From the NCBI GenBank assembly GCA_026419775.2, contig JAOPGA020001853.1, positions 1 through 56,208 of the forward strand: DNA of 56,208 nt, given 5' to 3'. Shown piece after piece: positions 41,774 to 51,210 of this stretch. Numbering within the stretch: position 1 is the first letter of the stretch; each line of letters starts with the position of its first letter. A program made the translations under genes and the position numbers. Under the pieces are notes generated by a model that had not been told where the DNA came from, did no database searches, and saw only the letters and a list, made by a program, of their open reading frames with translations. Origin of the DNA: Acrasis kona. Taxonomy: Eukaryota > Heterolobosea > Eutetramitea > Acrasida > Acrasidae.

Positions 41774-42706
41774 TTACATGAGAAGGGCAAAAATTCCTAC
41801 GAAAGCTAGCGCGAACAAACTGGCAGCCACCTTAATTCCGCTTGATGAAGCCTTTGTTCTTCCAAGGCAATCCTTGGCTGAGAAATATTGTGCGGCAACG
41901 TCTGTGTAGGCTGATACCTTTTGTAGTTGTCCTCTGATTACTTCAGTACCATCGACCTCAACATAGTATTGTCCATTGTCCAAGTTAGTGAAATCTTGAG
42001 CTTGAGCAGTCTCGAAAACGGTCATGAGGGATCCAGGGTTTGCTGAGACAACATCATCTGGGAAGGTGAAGCGGGCAGTATCTGAGTTGGCGCAGAATGT
42101 TGCGGTTCCCTTCACAAATGCAGAGGTAGCAGAGGTGACGTTGTGTTGAACGCTGACACCAAGATACTTTCCTTGACCAGAGGCAATCATCAAACCGAAA
42201 CCGTCTCCTGCACCACCAGATGTAGTTTGGCCAACGTTGAGGAAACCAGTGTATTGGAATCCGTATGGGCCTAAAACGATTTGTGTACGAATCTCACCAT
42301 TGGGGAAGGAGGGGGATACAACTTGAACGTACATCTCGTTGTTGAACATGGCTGCAACGTTGCCGATAGGGATAGTTAGGGTTCCATTAATAAGTTGGTT
42401 TGGCGCAAATGTTGCTGCTGAAGCAAATACTGCTACGTTTTGTGTAGAGTTACCTCCAACATGGAAGTTTACGGCTGTGGCTCCTAGGACGTTGTGCATA
42501 ACATTATAGCGTAGCTTTGACTTTCCATCCCAGAAGCATATTATAATACCAGTGTTCTTGCTGTCTGGCTTTGTTGTGGCCACTACTCCATCTTTGTTCA
42601 AAACTCCAGCCAATACTGCGTAAAATGGCTGTTTACTTGTCTGAGCGAAGGCAACAGATAATGCTGTGAATAATACTAATGCCACGCTGATTGTTGATAG
42701 CTTCAT
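41774..42706 (-). CDS. GPI-anchored protein with two CHRD domains
   Basis: Single exon, 310 residues. A signal peptide (MKLSTISVALVLFTALSVAF) is followed by two CHRD-type beta domains. The first ends NGEIRTQIVLG, the usual G-E-I-R-G closing motif; the second ends DGTEVIRGQL. Two NxT/NxS sites (NST, NGT, NVT) can carry glycans. The last 25 residues are hydrophobic with KASSSGIK before them, typical of a GPI anchor signal. CHRD domains occur in chordin and in microbial secreted proteins; the function here is unknown. Confidence 0.75.
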   Translation of the reverse strand: MKLSTISVALVLFTALSVAFAQTSKQPFYAVLAGVLNKDGVVATTKPDSKNTGIIICFWDGKSKLRYNVMHNVLGATAVNFHVGGNSTQNVAVFASAATFAPNQLINGTLTIPIGNVAAMFNNEMYVQVVSPSFPNGEIRTQIVLGPYGFQYTGFLNVGQTTSGGAGDGFGLMIASGQGKYLGVSVQHNVTSATSAFVKGTATFCANSDTARFTFPDDVVSANPGSLMTVFETAQAQDFTNLDNGQYYVEVDGTEVIRGQLQKVSAYTDVAAQYFSAKDCLGRTKASSSGIKVAASLFALAFVGIFALLM

Positions 42707-43022
42707 GTGTTTTGAAATTTAATTTGTAAGATAACTAGACGGTCTACGATTCTTTTATCGTCTCAACTTCACCATAAAAGGATATTTCGTTAATCGACCT
42801 AATTTATAATTAATATGAAGAAGACTTTGTTTGTCGCTGGATAACGTTCAATAATAACAATTAACGTCACCCCGCACGGCGAATTCCGAATGAGCGGAAT
42901 AACGAAAAAACAATGCGGCATTCGACTTGATCAAAGGAGAGAACAACACAAGCTAAACTCAATGTATGCGGCCCACATTAGAGCAAGAAGAGTAAAATAT
43001 AAAGGATATTTATTGTACATTC
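42707..43022. promoter_or_regulatory. Upstream region of the CHRD gene
   Basis: 316 bp between the CHRD start codon and the stop of the ankyrin gene on the same strand. It holds the CHRD promoter and the ankyrin gene's 3' untranslated region (AATAAA complement near 43,010). A + strand open frame starting at 42890 runs into the antisense of the ankyrin gene and is not convincing. Confidence 0.4.
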
Positions 43023-45536
43023 CTAAAGCTTCTTGCCTATTCTTTTCAAAATATGTTTTTGTGTCTCTCCGTTTGCATTCTTCAAATCTATTTTACAATA
43101 TTTATGGTTCCACAACATTCTTCCAATATCACAATCTTCCTGATCACTCCTGCCATACTGCAACAAAGCAACATGGAGCGGAGTGTTACCCTTATTATCC
43201 TGCGCATTCATATCTACGCACGGATAAACTTTTGCATTTCGTTTCAAACCCAACAATGACGGAGAAGTCGGCGTGGCATTAGGAGTCATTGGAAGCTTGT
43301 CGATCTTTTTAGGATTCACCTCGCCCATCAACGACAACAACAAGGACACAACATCAAGACGTTCGTTCTTAACCGCCAAATGCAAAGGAGTCTGACCATT
43401 ACGATCGTGCTCATTTAACAGTTTTTGTAACTTTATTGGAATGCACCTTACAGAAACGATCCTGTTCACATCGCAGGGAGAATACGGCGAATGAGGAGAT
43501 TGACTCCTACTGAGAGATCTCACCGGACTATCAGGCACCGACTTTGGACTAGCACCAGCACCGCTCAAATCGTTTCCATCCTCATTCGCATACGCTCGAT
43601 CGTCCAACATTTTCAACAACATGAGCACCATCTCCCTATTCTTCGCCAAGTGAAACACGCCGTGGCCCATGTTATTCCTCATGAACACTCCCGATTGATG
43701 CCGATCTCTCAATGCCAACATTTCCCTGAACAAATCGCCACGATCGTTTCTCACGCTTTTGAACAATGGAGGATCGCCCATGTCATCCTTCAAATTCACG
43801 ATCACCTGATACCTCATATCCTGCAAGCTGCACAGCAAGAACCTCAACAAATCCACGTTACCGTTGGCCATGCAATCATGCAACACGGTGGTGCCGTCGA
43901 ATCTCTTAATGTTGACGTCTGCATTAAACAAGATGAGGTCCTTGACGCACGAGTAGTGATAATTGCGACATGCCAAGTGAAGCGCGCTGTTGCCGTTGTC
44001 ATCCCTCACGTTCACGTTGCATGCATTTCCGCACAAGAGGATGGTGGCCTCTCTGGATCCGCTGCTACAAGAGAAATGAAGCGGAGTGGAATTGATGGAA
44101 TCCAACGCGTTCACATTAGCTCCTGCTTCGATCAACATGCTGACGATTTCGCAATTGTTGCGTTGGGCGCTCAGATGAAGAGCGGTTCTCTTCGATCTTT
44201 CTGCCGCGTTAATGTCAATGTATTTGCGCAGCGACGATGATCCTCTCCTCGCCGTTTTTTCTCTCCTCGTGATTATTTTTTTGGCGACGATTCCGCTGGT
44301 CATCATGATGGATGGTGGTCGCGATGGTGATTTATGATGATTGAATCGAACATCTTCCTCGTAGCTACCGACGCTGCTGTCGTCGTCTGCGATCATTGCG
44401 CGATTATCCCACGAGTCCATTCTTTGTGGCGGCGAGTTTGCTGACGAGCTGCTGTTGTTTGTTAACGTGGTGGGCGTGCCTGATGTGTTCTTTGGAGCGT
44501 TTTTTCTGACGTATTTGTGAATAATGTACTTGACCACCACGATCTGATTGTTTTGTGCTGCGTCGATGAGCTTGGCTTCGATTTGTTTGTTTGTGCTGTG
44601 TCGTAATTGTTTTTTTGTTCTATTTAGTAATTGTTCATTGTTGAGATGGGCCGAAGTGATGCTGAATTTGTTGTTTATGGCGTTGTTCTTTTCGATTGCC
44701 TTTTTCGTGGGTTTATCGGTGGAGGATCTTGACAAGGCTCGGAACATGCTTTGGCGGTACAAGTAACCTGCGTTTGATGTGGTCTTTGTGGTTACCGACC
44801 TTCCTCTCGGCGTCAACTTGAATTGTCCCTCGTGAAGCGACAGGACTTGGTCTGTTGTGTTGGATAAAATGTTGACCATGTCTTTGGTTAGTTCGGCATC
44901 GATGGGCGCCGTCAAGAATGAGGGCGGTGGTCTGCGAATGCTGACTCTTCTGCTTCTTCCGCGACTGATTGGAATGTTTTGGGACCTAATGGGTATGGAT
45001 TCCTGTTCTTCTTCATCCGACTGTACAGCATCTGCAGAAAGTTCGTCCATTGGCGAACAAACTTCTTCGTCTTCATCAGGACTGTTCGACGTTCTGCTTC
45101 GTTGATTTTTGAATATCCTCACGATGGTTTTGAGCCGCTTCAATTTGTTCGTTCTGGCAGGTGCTTGTGCTGTTTTTAACAGCGGTAAATTCTTAGTGCT
45201 AATCGTTGGTACGATGGGTCTGGGCGTAATTGGGGATGTGGTCGAAACGGTCATATAGTCTATTGTTGGGCTCGCAGGGCTTGTGGGACTTGCTGTGCTT
45301 GAGAAGGAATTCTGATGACTGCTTGTGCTGGATGTACGAAGTAGTTTGAAAAACAATTCAGAAGGTCTTCGTTTTGAATTCGGTCCAACTAAAGGTTGTT
45401 TTACATCTTCATGGTTACCGCCGAATACGCTGGGGCTCGCCTTAGATGGAGAGGACTGTTCACTTTTTACGTTCGGGCCGCCTGAAGGTGAAACATTCCT
45501 CTCTTTCTTCTGCCTAAGCTGCCGTAGGAAGTTCAT
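43023..45536 (-). CDS. Ankyrin-repeat protein, Ser-rich N terminus
   Basis: Single exon of 837 residues from ATG 45536; a splice-acceptor-like CTGACAG lies 10 bp upstream, so an additional 5' exon is possible. Residues 1-300 are Ser/Thr/Pro-rich and basic, probably disordered. Ankyrin repeats run from about 465 to 640 (RTALHLSAQRNNCEIVSMLI, STPLHFSCSSGSREATILLC, NSALHLACRNYHYSCVKDLI, TTVLHDCMANGNVDLLRFLL) and again at about 720-830 (QTPLHLAVKNERLDVVSLLL, NTPLHVALLQYGRSDQEDC). A Ser/Pro linker sits between. No enzyme domain. It is likely a scaffold. Confidence 0.75.
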   Translation of the reverse strand: MNFLRQLRQKKERNVSPSGGPNVKSEQSSPSKASPSVFGGNHEDVKQPLVGPNSKRRPSELFFKLLRTSSTSSHQNSFSSTASPTSPASPTIDYMTVSTTSPITPRPIVPTISTKNLPLLKTAQAPARTNKLKRLKTIVRIFKNQRSRTSNSPDEDEEVCSPMDELSADAVQSDEEEQESIPIRSQNIPISRGRSRRVSIRRPPPSFLTAPIDAELTKDMVNILSNTTDQVLSLHEGQFKLTPRGRSVTTKTTSNAGYLYRQSMFRALSRSSTDKPTKKAIEKNNAINNKFSITSAHLNNEQLLNRTKKQLRHSTNKQIEAKLIDAAQNNQIVVVKYIIHKYVRKNAPKNTSGTPTTLTNNSSSSANSPPQRMDSWDNRAMIADDDSSVGSYEEDVRFNHHKSPSRPPSIMMTSGIVAKKIITRREKTARRGSSSLRKYIDINAAERSKRTALHLSAQRNNCEIVSMLIEAGANVNALDSINSTPLHFSCSSGSREATILLCGNACNVNVRDDNGNSALHLACRNYHYSCVKDLILFNADVNIKRFDGTTVLHDCMANGNVDLLRFLLCSLQDMRYQVIVNLKDDMGDPPLFKSVRNDRGDLFREMLALRDRHQSGVFMRNNMGHGVFHLAKNREMVLMLLKMLDDRAYANEDGNDLSGAGASPKSVPDSPVRSLSRSQSPHSPYSPCDVNRIVSVRCIPIKLQKLLNEHDRNGQTPLHLAVKNERLDVVSLLLSLMGEVNPKKIDKLPMTPNATPTSPSLLGLKRNAKVYPCVDMNAQDNKGNTPLHVALLQYGRSDQEDCDIGRMLWNHKYCKIDLKNANGETQKHILKRIGKKL

Positions 45537-45829
45537 CGGAGGTGCCTGTCAGATGAATATTTAATAATCAAAAGTCATTGACACCATGCGACAAGCGATC
45601 GGTGGATTTGTCCATTTATGTACAGTCAACTTTCTTTGAACCGTTTCGTGATATGATGTTTATATTCAAACGGCGATATGGCGACCGTACATAATATGAC
45701 TCTTATGTGAAATCCGTTACATACTCTTTATTCCAACAGAAAAGACCTTGTCTTGAAAAGGTTTTTGAAATAATGTAAATGTTTCTTGTGGTTACCCTAG
45801 TTAGCAAGGAGAAGTTTGATGAATTGAAT

Positions 45830-47009
45830 TTATTTAGAAAGAGTCTGCTGTACAGCTAAAAGCTTTGGGTCCAATTTACGACGTTGCTTTACCTCCTCCA
45901 CATTGGCCTTAGGCAGTACTAGGGGTTGTGCTTCTGGAAGAAGCGACGCGAATAAATCATTACCACTCTCCTTTGAATAATGCCACGCTGTTTTGCCCTC
46001 TTTGCTCTTTTGTTCTACGTGTTCGCTTTTTTGTAAAATAGATCGGAACAAATCCTCGTCACCTAAACATGCTGCCATCATGAGCGGAGTGATACCCAAG
46101 TCGTTCGCTTGATCCACATCCACACGACCATCCTGCAAAATAACTTGAGCGCAATTTATGGCGCCATTGTTCAATGCGGCGTGTAGAGCATTATCGCCGT
46201 CGGCGCCTTTTATGTCAGCAATCACGTGTGGATGCAATAGAAGGACTTTCAGTATATTACTCTTGTCCCACGCTGATATTTTATGAATGGCCGACCACTT
46301 TAAATAATCAGCACCATTGATATCGACTTCGTCGTCATTAATAAGATTGATAGCAAAGTCATCATTCAAAGGAGCCTCAATCAATTTTGGATAAAATCTT
46401 TTTTTGATTGATGTTGAATGTTTTTTTGACAGTTGTTGGCAATGTTGTCACCCCAGAAACAAAATCCTTTATTAAGGTATACGTTTGACGCTCTCCATGA
46501 TCCATGGCAACTTCCTCAGCTGTTTTGTTCCAATTGTCCTTTATACCCCTATCTGCCCCATTTTGCAAAAGAAGATGTGCTATTTGTTCATCCCCTCTTG
46601 TTGCTGCTAAAATTAATGCCGTCTCACCCCAGATATTGACATGATCCACACTTTCCTTAATTCTAGAGTCTTTCAATAATTCTTTAACTGAGTTAACAGC
46701 ACCGGATATTGTAGCCTGATGAAGAGCCGTTCCACCCCTTTTATTGGTTGCCAGTGGGTTTATTTGCTGTTCATTAAGAAGTAATTTAATGATTTTAGTC
46801 TCATCATAGGCAGATGCACGATGAAGGGCAGTCATTCTGTCATCATCAAACTCATTTACGTTGGTATCATTTCTGCTCAACAGCTCAATTACAGTATTCT
46901 CATCTCCTCGCATACTTGCCTCAATCAGTTTTGGCATGCCTAATTTACCATCTGGTAAAAGAGGTTTACTATTATTAAGCAGCCCTCTATCGATCTGTGA
47001 ACGAAGCAT
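45830..47009 (-). CDS. Ankyrin-repeat protein (frame change in mid-gene)
   Basis: Two reading frames belong together: one from ATG 47009 (about 210 residues, MLRSQIDRGLL...) and one from about 46384 down to 45830 (about 184 residues). Both are packed with ankyrin repeats (PKLIEASMRGDENTVIELL, MTALHRASAYDETKIIKLLL, GTALHQATISGAVNSVKELL; DNALHAALNNGAINCAQVIL, ITPLMMAACLGDEDLFRSIL). The join near 46385-46410 falls at a run of seven A; one A fewer gives an open frame FYPKLIEAPLNDDFA that mirrors the start of the first repeat block. A splice with an 85-nt intron (GTATAC to AAAG) would also work. This is a host gene, perhaps intact with a sequence error. Confidence 0.65.
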
Positions 47010-47217
47010 TTGCGTCAAACTTCACCTTTACAACATTAAATTTGACTGCCTTTTCTTAAAATTTCCATGAGAGTGATGAGTACTTCTGATAATTGAGAAC
47101 CTAAGTAGCAAGTGAGGCTTCTAATAAATCAATTTAGAGGTTTCTAGTTTGAATCTGGTATCAGATAAAAATGGGTAGGATGTTAAAATTACAAAATTTC
47201 ACAAAATACGACACAGT

Positions 47218-48171
47218 ATGACACCATTCATCTTATCTTACATTCTTTTATCTATTTTGTGTAGCGTTCATGCCGTTAATTGGGTAACCATAACACCGAA
47301 GTACACGTATGGCGAATTCCCTGCAACTTCAGGTCAATACTTCGTCGTCGATACAAGATTATGGGGTGAATCATTCCTCCATTCTCGCATTTCTACAAAA
47401 TTAGGATCGGTAGACCTTTATATCAAATCATGCGACTACAAGTACTTCAACTGCAGCGACTCCGACAAGTATACTCCTTCATATTCTTCTTACAATCAAA
47501 TGAAGACGTCAAAAAGTGCCCAAGACTCACAAACAGCTTACGATTGGATCATACCAGGAAGCCTTGCCCCCGGTGGTCTCACTGTTATACACTATATTGC
47601 AGCTTTACCAAAACGACAAAATGATAAAGCGGATGTAAAGTTTGAGAATATGTACAGCAACGCTGAGTCAGGTCAAGGACTCATGGTGGGTAACGACCGT
47701 CTCAATTTAGATATCGAAAACAAAAAAGTCACATTTCAAAAAGCAGTTTATCTTGAAAAAGCCGGTGGCAACGTTACAGACCTGACAGACGCAGTGTACA
47801 CTTTGTACTACACACCTGTCGAAGAAAAAGTAAATAGCGGAACCGTGTACGGATTGGAGCAGGGCAAAGGCAAAGTGCTATTTAGCGGTACTGATGTATC
47901 GTCCTTTGATAACGTTAATCTTGGAGACAACTATGATGGGTATTTGAATCTTGTCGTATCAACCAAATACAAGCGTGATGCCAAGCTTGCCTACTTACCA
48001 ATTTATTCATATGGGAAAAAATCTGATGGCCCAACAATCCCACGCGAATATCTTTGGCTCTGGACTATTCCAGCAGTTGGTTTAGTATTGGTGGTCGCAG
48101 TGGCTGGAGTAATCGTCTTCTTCGTTGTTCGAAGAAAACGCACAGATGAGGAAAGGTCTAGATTGGTGTAA
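47218..48171 (+). CDS. Type I membrane protein, unknown family
   Basis: Single exon, 317 residues. Signal peptide (MTPFILSYILLSILCSVHA), an ectodomain of about 255 residues with only two cysteines (CDYKYFNC) and sites for N-glycans (NCS, NVT), a transmembrane helix at about 280-305 (WTIPAVGLVLVVAVAGVIVF) and a short basic tail (RRKRTDEERSRLV). The ectodomain looks beta-rich. No family is recognised. Divergent from the second ankyrin gene, with about 208 bp between. Confidence 0.6.
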   Translation: MTPFILSYILLSILCSVHAVNWVTITPKYTYGEFPATSGQYFVVDTRLWGESFLHSRISTKLGSVDLYIKSCDYKYFNCSDSDKYTPSYSSYNQMKTSKSAQDSQTAYDWIIPGSLAPGGLTVIHYIAALPKRQNDKADVKFENMYSNAESGQGLMVGNDRLNLDIENKKVTFQKAVYLEKAGGNVTDLTDAVYTLYYTPVEEKVNSGTVYGLEQGKGKVLFSGTDVSSFDNVNLGDNYDGYLNLVVSTKYKRDAKLAYLPIYSYGKKSDGPTIPREYLWLWTIPAVGLVLVVAVAGVIVFFVVRRKRTDEERSRLV

Positions 48172-48267
48172 TCTTTGGCAATAAACATTTGTGCACATTT
48201 TTTTCAAAAAGCAACAACTTATTAGATATGACTTCAATATTTAATGTTTTATGAAAGTAATTTACAA

Positions 48268-49356
48268 TTATTTAGAGTCTCCAACCCACTCCTCAATTGA
48301 CTTTTTTGTTTCATCAATGCGGGATTGTAAAAACTGTATTTTCAGGATTTCGCTTCTTCTTTGATGCTTGACGCTCTCTTGTTGAACATTATTCATGCCA
48401 TCCAACTTGAACATGCTCTGTTCGAGCTGGGCGTCGAGTTGATTCAATCTAGTCGTGTAATCGTTAGCTCTCGACTTGTCTCCTTGCTCCTTGGCCTTGT
48501 TGTATTCGATCTTGACCTGATCGAGGAGATCAAAGACTGAATTGTCCTGACCACTAATGTTCATGATTTGTAGACCTTGTGGAGTGAACCTTTCGTTCAT
48601 GCGCTTGACTCGCTCTCTTTCTGCTTCTGGATCGGATAATGGTAATTCGTACCTACACGTTGGACAAGTGTTGTGTTCTTTGATCCAAGGCACGATGCAG
48701 TGTTTGTGGAAAATGTGTTCGCACGGTAGTTGAATTAATTGTTCCTCGAGTTCATAGTCTTCTATGCACACGCTACATGCCTCGGAGTCGGCTGACTCGT
48801 TAAGTTTGTGTTTGTACTCTAACCTGTCTGGAGTCATGCGAACAATTGGCAGAGAGTGGATGGCACTTTGATCTGTCGGGTTGGAGTTGGTTTGTTGTGC
48901 CTGCTGGAAAGCAGCTGTTAAAATTTCCTCCATGGTTGGGAGATTGAATGGACTGGATTGCTGGCCTGGCTGTTCTCCTGTTTGGATGTTAAAATGAATG
49001 GGGCCAAAATGCCCTGTCGCGTGTTCAACAAATTGAGGGCCATTCGACATCATAATGAACTGATCTAGGTATGGATTGCCGGTGATCACGGGTAATCCGC
49101 TCATCGAATGAATGTTTCGCTGTCTGCTTTGTCTTCTGATTTCACGTTCATGCTCTTGTACCTGCCTCTCTTGTTCTTGAATGGCCTCCGCTAAGTTCGT
49201 GAGGAAGGATTGAACTGCTGGGCCATATCGGACGATTAGCTCTGCAGCACTCCAAAAAACGGATTGATTCTCTCTGCTTTCTTGTTGTTGCCTCTCATAT
49301 TCTCTGTTTTCCTCTTCAGAAGTAAGGCCAAACAGCCTCCTCAAATAATCAAACAT
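48268..49356 (-). CDS. RING-H2 E3 ubiquitin ligase, RNF115/126-like
   Basis: Single exon, 362 residues. A RING-H2 domain lies at about 190-235: CSVCIEDYELEEQLIQLPC, then EHIFHKHCIVPWI and CPTCRYELP, with the C3H2C3 pattern complete. The 20 residues before it (LPIVRMTPDRLEYK) resemble the linker of RNF115/126 and related BTB-RING ligases. The N terminus is Gln/Glu-rich with coiled coil potential, and the C terminus (about 280-360) forms coiled coil (KIEYNKAKEQGDKSRANDY). It has no membrane segment or N-terminal zinc finger that I can see. It is expected to transfer ubiquitin with an E2; target unknown. Confidence 0.85.
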   Translation of the reverse strand: MFDYLRRLFGLTSEEENREYERQQQESRENQSVFWSAAELIVRYGPAVQSFLTNLAEAIQEQERQVQEHEREIRRQSRQRNIHSMSGLPVITGNPYLDQFIMMSNGPQFVEHATGHFGPIHFNIQTGEQPGQQSSPFNLPTMEEILTAAFQQAQQTNSNPTDQSAIHSLPIVRMTPDRLEYKHKLNESADSEACSVCIEDYELEEQLIQLPCEHIFHKHCIVPWIKEHNTCPTCRYELPLSDPEAERERVKRMNERFTPQGLQIMNISGQDNSVFDLLDQVKIEYNKAKEQGDKSRANDYTTRLNQLDAQLEQSMFKLDGMNNVQQESVKHQRRSEILKIQFLQSRIDETKKSIEEWVGDSK

Positions 49357-49533
49357 TGTTAGGTTCTATTTTAAAGTTTTGTTACAAATTTCAATTAAGT
49401 TACTCGTTAAATACAGGGGATGCAACTGTTATTGTAGATAAAATAGGGCTCTGTATAAATCCTGAATATTTATATTTATTCATTGCATAGCCCAAAGATA
49501 AAACAACTATGCAGTCAATTTGAATATATCAAT

Positions 49534-49659
49534 ACACGACGGTATGGTTGACTGGGTTCAACGAAAGGTATTGATTTAGAATCACAGCGAGACAAGCTCA
49601 GAAACTGCGCCGATCGTCGCGGTTTACAAAACCCGGAAAATTAAATCATACCGTCGTGT
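49534..49659. repeat. 126-bp element with 13-bp perfect inverted repeats
   Basis: ACACGACGGTATG at 49534-49546 is the exact reverse complement of CATACCGTCGTGT at 49647-49659. The inside is more GC-rich than the flanks, with smaller inverted pieces. It may be a MITE or a structured RNA with a long closing stem. It does not match 5S rRNA or a tRNA as far as I can see. Confidence 0.5.
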
Positions 49660-49918
49660 TAGTTACACTGATGAAGTGTAATGAATAATCGTATAAGTTG
49701 TATAGTGATTATGTTATGTATAATAGTACACAGTATTACACGATCAATAAGCTTAGTTTATTTGTTCACAATTCATTCCTTTTATACCGTGCCGAGTTCC
49801 ACTGGGAACTGCTGGATGCACATGCATTCCTGAATTGAACTTCAAAATGTTATTGTAACTCATTAACTGATTACAACACTCCCGACAACAATAAGACAAA
49901 TGAACCTAATCTCTGTTA

Positions 49919-50078
49919 GGACGTAGGGCGATGCTAGGTAATCGTACCCTCGTAAGAACCTCTAGTTAGGACGTAGGGTGGAGCTAGGTATCCAAACCCT
50001 CGTAAAACCTCACATCTGTGCAGGACGTAGGGAAACCAACTATAATGGTGAAAACCCTCGTAACTACAAGTCACCTCT
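49919..50078. repeat. Three tandem repeats of 50-56 bp
   Basis: Units start at 49919, 49969 and 50023 with GGACGTAGGG, and each contains CCCTCGTAA, so each unit can form a hairpin (GTAGGG pairs with CCCT). The middle differs between units, except for GCTAGGTA shared by the first two. They lie in the 3' region of the LTR element, near position 50108 where its integrase part ends. Confidence 0.8.
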
Positions 50079-50107
50079 GTAACTGTAGGGTTAGTCTTTA
50101 ACCGAGA

Positions 50108-51210
50108 CTACAAATATTTATTAGGCTTCTGTATAACATGTTTTGCCCTTCTTAAAGCTATTGAACCTTGTTCACTACCAGTGATTTGATTCCTCACTTT
50201 CTTCGGTATTTCGAATGATTTATCCTTTTGATTATCAATACCTGTTTCGTCAGTATCATCTTTATCACTGAACTCCTCCTGGTACTGTGGTCTGTTTAAC
50301 AATGTCTGACCATCATTGAGTTTGACTCTCTTGAGATAATTTGCTGGTGCTCTGATATTATCCTCGACATTACTCTTGATAATATATTCTCCATTGATGT
50401 CAGTTTCCTTGACAACTTCATAAGGTCCTTCGTAAACTGATTCACCTTTACGTTTCTTTGGATCCCGTAACATCACAGTCTCTCCGGGTTTGTATACATC
50501 TGTCTTCTTGTGGTATTTTTGCTTCTCATGTGCGTTCATACTCATCTTGTATAACAAATTTGGAACAATATCTTTATGTGTAGCCCAGAACTCTGTCATC
50601 TTCTTTCGATCTCTTCCCATTGATTTCTCATCGTCTGCTGAAGGTGATGAGAGATTGAAAGGTCCTCTTCCAAACATAAGTGAAAACGGTGTCGCCATTA
50701 ATTCTGAGTGGATTCTACTGTTCATAGCAAACATGCATGCTGGTACAAGGTCCTCCCAATACTCGTTGTATGTCTTGTGTTTCAACTCTAAACTCAGTTT
50801 CAACAACAAGGTACGAATAATTTTGTTGTGGCTTTCTACTAAACCGTTTGCATGGTGATTATATGCGATCACTCTATTGTGAGTAGTACCTGCTACTTTA
50901 CAAACTTCTTCGATTACTGAATTAATGAATTCTTTTCCGTTGTCTGACTTGATTGTTTGAGGAAAACCAAATGTCATGAACGTATTGATTATCTCTCTTG
51001 ATACTACTTCTTTTGTCTTTTCGATAATAGGTTTCAACCATACAAATCTTGAAAACTTGTCTACCATAACTAACAATAATTTGTAACCTTTACGACTCTC
51101 TGGTATCTCCATAAGATCTATGTGTATGTGTTCACCTGGCATACAGAATATAGGTTCTTTCATGGAGCATATCCAATACCGGTGATTATTAACTCTCTGG
51201 CAAATCTCAC
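50108..51210 (-). CDS. LTR element: integrase part
   Basis: Carries an HHCC-like zinc start, an integrase core with the order D, D, E expected of retroviral integrases (for example VDKFSRFVWL and SDNGKEF), and a C-terminal region with a GPYEVV motif typical of the family. It belongs to the fossil Ty3/Gypsy element. Confidence 0.7.

Noticed and set aside
42890-43282. 130-codon + strand frame upstream of and across the ankyrin 3' end
   Set aside because: Mostly antisense to the ankyrin gene, with no domain and no splice context.
43491-44240. 249-codon + strand frame opposite the first ankyrin gene
   Set aside because: It is the antisense of clear ankyrin repeats on the - strand and has no domain of its own.
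49534-49659. Possible 5S rRNA because of size (about 120 nt) and closing stem
   Set aside because: Internal sequence lacks the conserved 5S box motifs that I can recall.
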